Shown: positions 23,162-26,591 of the stretch, one piece after another
Position numbering within the stretch: the first letter of the stretch is position 1
Layout: each line of letters starts with the position of its first letter
Source: Bacteroidia bacterium
Lineage (GTDB): Bacteria; Bacteroidota; Bacteroidia; Bacteroidales; VadinHA17
DNA: 26,591 nucleotides
Direction of reading: 5' to 3'
Assembly: GCA_026391515.1 (NCBI GenBank)
Contig: JAPLEC010000441.1
Coordinates: 1 to 26,591 of the forward strand
The notes under the pieces: generated by a model
Databases searched by the model: none
Told to the model about the DNA's origin: nothing
Seen by the model: the letters and a program-made list of their open reading frames with translations, nothing else
Translations under genes and position numbers: made by a program

Positions 23162-23241
23162 CTGGTTGCTGGTTACTGGTTAGGCAAATTCAGGTGACAC
23201 GAATTTGAAAGCCGGTCGCCTGTTGCCGGTTGCCGGTAACC
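23162..23241. repeat. GGTTGCC/GGTTACT-rich interrupted repeat
   Basis: Bases 23162-23185 run CTGGTTGCTGGTTACTGG-like units. Bases 23210-23241 run GCCGGTCGCC and TTGCCGG units and end GGTAACC. GGTTAC at 23171-23176 pairs with GTAACC at 23236-23241. The element occupies the spacer between the DUF362 and DUF6599-like genes and stops just short of the DUF362 stop codon (23244-23246). Confidence 0.72.
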
Positions 23242-23243
23242 GT

Positions 23244-24410
23244 TTATGTCAGTTCAAATGTTTTAAGTTCTATTTTCTCTTTGTCCTGAATACCCAATCC
23301 GAGATCACCGGCCATTTTCAGGAACGTAAGAACTGCTGGATTCGGAGCCTTCATAACTCCTTCAGCGACTCTTTTCCCGGCAATTATATCGTAGGCAATC
23401 CTGTCCATTGCGACGGGATCTGATCCTGCAAGCAGAGTATTGTAATTGCAGATGAATTGCGGGTTGGCTCCGGGACCGCCATTAAAGCAGCCTCTCAGGC
23501 CATCGGTGATGTTCAGAACCACCTTGTCGCGTACAGGAGCAAAAGCGCATACTTCGGCACAGGTCTCATTCCATAGCTGTGCATGAAGTCGTCCGGTGTT
23601 CGAGATAACCCCAAACGCCAGGTTTTTTATAGCATTGGTAATTGAGCCACCTGCATTTTTCAGTATCGGGATATTGATTATTTTATCTACTTCCTGTGTA
23701 ACAATTTTTGTAAAATAGGAATACTTGCCGGTATTTATCATATAAGGCATTGTCTCGCTATCGTATTCACTCTCGACATCAGCCCAGTAATACCACTCTT
23801 TATCAATATTTCTTTCTCCGTAAAGTTTTCCATCTTTATCGTAGAATGATTCGTTTTCATCTTTGAACTCGGTGCCGGTTATTTTTATTCCAGGATAATT
23901 TTCTTTAGTAAAGCCAACATCTTTAAGCTCCATATCCCTCCTGTCCCAGATGATAATGTTTTCTTTTTTTATTCCGCTTTCTGTTAATTGTTTAACAATT
24001 GATTTCACCACTGCATGGCTTGTTGAAAGCTCTTTGCCGGCAACCGGGTTGACCTTCAGTCCGATCTTTTCATTCGGGCTTACGAACTGCCGCCAGGCTT
24101 TTTTCAGGCTTTTCTGGCCTGTAAGCTCGAGCATAGCTTTTAAAAGCATGGCATATGCAACAGCTTCGACAGGTACATCATTCACAACAGCATTCTGATT
24201 TCTTACAAGTATAACTTTGCCAGGGTATTTTCCAGGCATTGATTCGGGTTTTCTGGGAGTTTTTGCCGCATCTTTAATGTTTGTTGCAGGTTTTGGCTTT
24301 GCCTGTTCTTTTTCTGAGGCTAGTCCTATTAATGGTTTAACAACGAGGGCTGCGCTGCCGGCGCCAAGGAGAGTAAAGAATTTCCGGCGGTTGAGGGAAG
24401 ATCTTTTCAT
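23244..24410 (-). CDS. DUF362 domain protein with twin-arginine leader
   Basis: The leader SLNRRKFFTLLGAGSAALVVKPLIGLASE has the paired arginines and hydrophobic core of a Tat signal, so the protein is probably exported folded. A lysine/proline-rich linker runs to about residue 60. The DUF362 domain follows: VILVRNQNAVVNDVPVEAVAYAML, EKIGLKVNPVAGKELSTSHAVV, ENIIIWDRRDMELKDVGF, DKIINIPILKNAGGSITNAIKNLAFGVI and LNITDGLRGCFNGGPGANPQF, ending with LAGSDPVAMDRIAYDIIAGKR. This domain often occurs with ferredoxin-type iron-sulphur clusters, but no CxxCxxC cluster is seen here, only scattered cysteines (NETCAEVCAF, RGCFNGG). Role unknown. It is first in the minus-strand run DUF362-DUF6599-trxB-AHSA1. 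Confidence 0.86.
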   Translation of the reverse strand: MKRSSLNRRKFFTLLGAGSAALVVKPLIGLASEKEQAKPKPATNIKDAAKTPRKPESMPGKYPGKVILVRNQNAVVNDVPVEAVAYAMLLKAMLELTGQKSLKKAWRQFVSPNEKIGLKVNPVAGKELSTSHAVVKSIVKQLTESGIKKENIIIWDRRDMELKDVGFTKENYPGIKITGTEFKDENESFYDKDGKLYGERNIDKEWYYWADVESEYDSETMPYMINTGKYSYFTKIVTQEVDKIINIPILKNAGGSITNAIKNLAFGVISNTGRLHAQLWNETCAEVCAFAPVRDKVVLNITDGLRGCFNGGPGANPQFICNYNTLLAGSDPVAMDRIAYDIIAGKRVAEGVMKAPNPAVLTFLKMAGDLGLGIQDKEKIELKTFELT

Positions 24411-24437
24411 AAATTATGTCAAAACTAAATTATTATT

Positions 24438-24473
24438 CAAATATAATTAATTAACTCAAGTTACTGGTTCAAA
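24438..24473 (-). promoter_or_regulatory. Candidate promoter for the DUF362 gene
   Basis: The minus strand reads TATATTTG (24438-24445), an exact TAnnTTTG box, 27 bases before the ATG. A TTTG at 24470-24473 lies 24 bases upstream, slightly longer than the usual spacing. Confidence 0.42.
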
Positions 24474-24477
24474 GTTT

Positions 24478-24540
24478 CCCCCTTCGAAGAGCTTGTCCCG
24501 CGTATCCGCCAATCGGCGGAGAAGCGGGAGGGTCAGGGGG
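24478..24540. repeat. Nested GC-rich hairpin with TCCGCC-aatc-GGCGGA core
   Basis: The core arms are TCCGCC (24505-24510) and GGCGGA (24515-24520). Around them CCCGC (24497-24501) pairs with GCGGG (24524-24528), and a run of C at 24478-24482 faces a run of G at 24536-24540. It contrasts sharply with the AT-rich flanks and may be a mobile or structural repeat. Confidence 0.75.
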
Positions 24541-24588
24541 ATGTTTTTGCAGAATAGGAATTGTTGATTATTTTTGCAGACGGATAGT

Positions 24589-24620
24589 CCACCTTCTCCG
24601 CCGGTTGGCGGATTCGGTGG
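24589..24620. repeat. Palindrome CCACC…TCCGCC-ggtt-GGCGGA…GGTGG
   Basis: The core TCCGCC/GGCGGA (24597-24602 and 24607-24612) has a four-base loop. The outer CCACC (24589-24593) and GGTGG (24616-24620) also pair. It ends six bases before the tRNA gene and is the third copy of the TCCGCC palindrome in the window. Confidence 0.75.
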
Positions 24621-24626
24621 TTAAAA

Positions 24627-24700
24627 CGGGGTGTGGCGCAGTTGGCTAGCGCACTTGCATGGGGTGCAAGGGGTCGTCTGTTCGAGTCAGATCACCCCGA
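24627..24700 (+). tRNA. tRNA-Pro, anticodon GGG
   Basis: All arms fold. The acceptor CGGGGTG pairs fully with CACCCCG. The D arm is GCGC…GCGC. The anticodon stem CTTGC/GCAAG encloses the loop ATGGGGT with anticodon GGG followed by G37. The T arm is GTCTG/CAGAT with loop TTCGAGT. The discriminator is A, and the length is 74 bases. The anticodon-loop region CATGGGGTG matches bacterial tRNA-Pro(GGG), which reads CCC and CCU. The genome does not encode the CCA end (CCG follows), so it must be added by the cell. Confidence 0.95.
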
Positions 24701-24710
24701 CCGAGTTTAA

Positions 24711-24750
24711 AAAAGACCTTGTAATTCAAATACTTACAAGGTCTTTTTAT
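24711..24750 (+). terminator. Strong terminator after tRNA-Pro
   Basis: AAAAGACCTTGTAA (24711-24724) and its exact complement (24734-24747) make a 14-base perfect stem with a 9-base loop, closing in a T-run. It lies 10 bases after the tRNA and could work in both directions because A and T runs flank the stem. Confidence 0.92.
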
Positions 24751-24752
24751 TA

Positions 24753-24774
24753 GTAGTACAAAAAGTAGTACAAA
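24753..24774. repeat. Direct repeat GTAGTACAAA x2 downstream of the tRNA
   Basis: Two exact copies (24753-24762 and 24765-24774) lie two bases apart, just past the tRNA terminator, where the base composition turns more AT-rich. The layout would suit paired protein-binding sites, for example integrase arm sites, but no integrase is seen in the window. Between here and 25027 I see only AT-rich leader DNA. Confidence 0.55.
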
Positions 24775-24896
24775 TAAATTGAACTGAAATATTTCAAATT
24801 TTTCTTAGCATCAGGTTACAGGAAATTAGAGGTCATCGACAAAAGATTATTACTGATATCATATAACATTGTGATTTTATAGATTTTTTTAAGAAG

Positions 24897-24923
24897 TTTG
24901 CAGGTGTGTATTAAGTAATTTTG
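24897..24923 (+). promoter_or_regulatory. Candidate promoter for the BASS transporter gene
   Basis: TAATTTTG (24916-24923) is an exact TAnnTTTG box with TTTG (24897-24900) 15 bases upstream, a little close. It would leave a leader of about 100 bases before the ATG at 25027. Confidence 0.35.
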
Positions 24924-25026
24924 TTTGATCTCAGGACTCTACTTTTTAAATAATTGTCCATGTTATAGCCAGTGTTTTATTAATTTGATCAAATTATTTG
25001 TAATTCGCTTTAATCAAGTTTTAACC

Positions 25027-25935
25027 ATGGCTCATTCTTCATATTCATTTATTGACATTTTATTAAGTAGTATACTTGCTTTAATAATGTTTGGTGTAGG
25101 TTTGTCTTTGACATCCAGCAATTTTAAGAACATTTTTTTGTTTCCTAAACCTTTATTTATTGGTTTAATTTCTCAAATTATAGTCTTACCGATTATTGCA
25201 TTCCTTATAACTTTGTTTTCAAATATGTCTCTTCCTTTTAAAGTTGGATTGATAATTCTTGCTTCCTGTCCGGGAGGTACAACATCAGGGATTTTGACTT
25301 ATTTCTTTAAAGGTAACGTTGCTCTGTCAATAATTTTTACTTCAATTAACAGTATAATAACTTTATTTACGATACCATTATTAGTAAATATGAGTTTGTT
25401 GTTTTACTATGGTCAAACTACTATTGTACATCTTTCTTATCTGGAAACGATAATTCAAATTCTTTCAGTAACAATTATCCCTGCTTTTATAGGTGCATTA
25501 ATCAGGACTTATAAACCCGAATTTGCATTAAAAGCTCAACGTCCCATAAAATTTCTGTTAATAATTGCCTTAGCCATAATTTTTATAATATATTTTTTTG
25601 CCGGGAGAGAAGCTGGCGGCACAGGAATTACAATGATGGAAATATTGAATATTTTACCTTATGCACTATTATTAAATATATTATGCATGGCCTGGGGATT
25701 TTTTTTAGGAACAATTACTAAACTTGGAACAAAAAACTCATATACTATAGGAATTGAAGCATCAGTACATAATACAACTTTAGCTTTTCTTGTTGCCGGA
25801 ACACTACTGCATAATCAAGATATGGTAAAGCCTTCATTAATATATGCTATGTTTTCTTTTTGGACAGCAATAATTTACAGTTTCATAATTAAAAAAGTTA
25901 ATAAAATAGATATTTTCTCTGATTTTAAATCTTAA
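25027..25935 (+). CDS. Bile acid:sodium symporter (BASS) family transporter
   Basis: This is a 302-residue membrane protein with about nine or ten hydrophobic helices. The family motifs are LALIMFGVGLSLTSSNFKNIF in the first helices, LASCPGGTTSGILTYFFKGNVALSI (the conserved CPGG and N of the core), and GIEASVHNTTLAFLVAGTLL near the C-terminus (G-I-E..x-N..L-A). BASS proteins move organic acids such as bile acids, pyruvate or related anions, usually with sodium; the substrate cannot be told here. I used the ATG at 25027 (MAHSSYSFIDILL); a frame from a TTG at 24925 adds 34 residues without family match. Its codon choice leans to A/T-ending codons (many TTA, ATA, ATT) more than genes left of the tRNA. 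Confidence 0.88.
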   Translation: MAHSSYSFIDILLSSILALIMFGVGLSLTSSNFKNIFLFPKPLFIGLISQIIVLPIIAFLITLFSNMSLPFKVGLIILASCPGGTTSGILTYFFKGNVALSIIFTSINSIITLFTIPLLVNMSLLFYYGQTTIVHLSYLETIIQILSVTIIPAFIGALIRTYKPEFALKAQRPIKFLLIIALAIIFIIYFFAGREAGGTGITMMEILNILPYALLLNILCMAWGFFLGTITKLGTKNSYTIGIEASVHNTTLAFLVAGTLLHNQDMVKPSLIYAMFSFWTAIIYSFIIKKVNKIDIFSDFKS

Positions 25936-26068
25936 AAAAGAGGTCAACGACTTTCTTACAGAGCATGGAACTGCTAAAATAATCTGGACAGAAAGTTAAG
26001 CTCAGCAATTTGCGAGATCTTAGTAATTTTATGCTTGTATCCATATACCAGATTAAAGTAACTTAACT

Positions 26069-26563
26069 ATGGGAAATCCACTTGCCAGAAAACGTTGGTA
26101 TCGTCTGATCCCAATAGCTTTTATTACATATAGTCTTGCTTACCTGGACCGTGCTAATTTCGGATTCGCTGCTGCAGGGGGAATGGCTAAAGATTTACAT
26201 ATTACAGCTTCAATGTCATCCCTTTTAGGGTCACTATTTTTTCTGGGCTATTTCTTTTTTCAAATTCCAGGTACACTTTATGCTGCTAATAAAAGTGCCA
26301 GGAAATTAATATTCTGGTCTCTGATTCTGTGGGGATTATTGGCAATGGCCACCGGTCTGATCAGTAATGCAAATCTTCTAATTATCATTCGGTTTATGCT
26401 CGGTGTAGTAGAGAGCGCGGTAATGCCTTCTATGATAGTGTTTTTAAGCAGGTGGTTTACAAAATCTGAACGTTCGAGAGCTAATACTTTTCTAATTCTG
26501 GGGAAAGTAATTAAACAAATTCTCTTCGAAACAATTAAACCATTCCTTGCCTGTTCCGATTGA
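26069..26563 (+). pseudogene. MFS transporter (anion:cation symporter type), broken after residue 145
   Basis: The first 145 residues are a good N-terminal third of an ACS-type major facilitator: KRWYRLIPIAFITYSLAYLDRANFGFAAAGGM, FFLGYFFFQIPGTLYAANKSA, then IIRFMLGVVESAVMPSMIVFLSRWF and TKSERSRANTFLILG. The family would continue with further helices for a total near 420 residues. After glycine 145 (codon 26501-26503) the frame reads KVIKQILFETIKPFLACSD and stops at 26563, with no membrane helix and no family match. The break therefore lies at about 26502. An insertion, deletion or faulty assembly join could explain it. A minus-strand open frame enters from the right and stops inside the last intact codons. 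The gene follows the BASS gene by 133 bases and may once have shared its operon. Confidence 0.8.
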
Positions 26564-26590
26564 AAGATAAGGTTTACCTTTGGTCGTAGT
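26492..26590 (-). CDS. Possible C-terminal end of an unidentified gene entering from the right
   Basis: On the minus strand the frame is open from the window edge to a TAG at 26492-26494. It encodes 32 residues that include KGKPYLSIGTGKEWFNCF and end FNYFPQN. The composition looks protein-like. Its last codons and stop lie in intact MFS sequence, as expected if foreign DNA joined the MFS gene near 26502 and its gene ran across the junction. It could be a transposase or cargo gene end, but I do not recognise the family, and 32 codons can be open by chance. Confidence 0.3.
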   Translation of the reverse strand, partial: TTTKGKPYLSIGTGKEWFNCFEENLFNYFPQN

Positions 26591-26591
26591 C

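Noticed and set aside
23162..23241. Tandem GGTTGCC units as a CRISPR or satellite array
   Set aside because: The units are short and irregular and the two halves form an interrupted dyad; it is better described as a dispersed intergenic repeat.
23950..24450. Plus-strand open frames over the DUF362 gene
   Set aside because: They are antisense shadows; the minus-strand frame has a Tat leader and full family motifs.
24711..24750. The long perfect hairpin after the tRNA as an attachment site
   Set aside because: The T-run and its place 10 bases after the tRNA make it an ordinary terminator; no copy is seen elsewhere in the window.
24925..25026. N-terminal extension of the BASS protein from a TTG
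   Set aside because: The added residues lack family similarity, and the ATG at 25027 gives the usual BASS start.

Overview
The window comes from a Bacteroidota chromosome, most likely of the order Bacteroidales. This rests on gene content: an FtsK-LolA pair, the run BamD / Bacteroidota-type RNA polymerase omega / CoaBC / DUF4835 / RecN, a sphingolipid-type alpha-oxoamine synthase, several secreted proteins known mainly from this phylum, AT-rich leaders without Shine-Dalgarno sites, and several upstream boxes of the Bacteroides form TAnnTTTG. The genus cannot be read from the sequence.

Layout. (1) 1-1356, minus: carbamate kinase followed by the start of ornithine carbamoyltransferase, cut by the left edge; this is the ATP-yielding half of the arginine deiminase route. 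(2) 1532-6460, plus: a lipoprotein, the DNA translocase FtsK, a LolA-like protein and an NlpC/P60 peptidase without a signal peptide. (3) 6534-9569, minus: imidazolonepropionase and the fused FtcD enzyme, the last steps of histidine breakdown to glutamate with one-carbon transfer to folate. With region 1 this suggests an amino-acid user. (4) 9679-12353: an Omp85-like barrel protein converging on a DUF819 membrane protein. (5) 12693-17687, minus: the five-gene operon bamD-rpoZ-coaBC-DUF4835-recN. (6) 18018-20072, plus: a serine-palmitoyltransferase-like enzyme with a clear terminator, then a TorD-like chaperone with no visible partner. (7) 20051-24410, minus: a Tat-exported DUF362 protein, a secreted DUF6599-like protein, thioredoxin reductase, an AHSA1-type protein and a secreted protein of unknown function. 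(8) 24411-26591: GC-rich palindromes, tRNA-Pro(GGG) with its terminator, then visibly more AT-rich DNA carrying a BASS transporter and a broken MFS transporter. This may be the edge of an acquired segment.

The structure not explained by genes is a set of interrupted-palindrome elements built from short degenerate units (ACAGAG-like, CTTTGTG-like, AAGTCTT-like). Four lie in spacers between co-directional minus-strand genes, including the arc and hut spacers; a fifth covers the convergent ends of the NlpC/P60 and ftcD genes. There are also three TCCGCC-nnnn-GGCGGA palindromes and one GGTTGCC-rich element. I found no CRISPR array, prophage, complete insertion sequence or recognisable defence system, and nothing that I can honestly call a new system.
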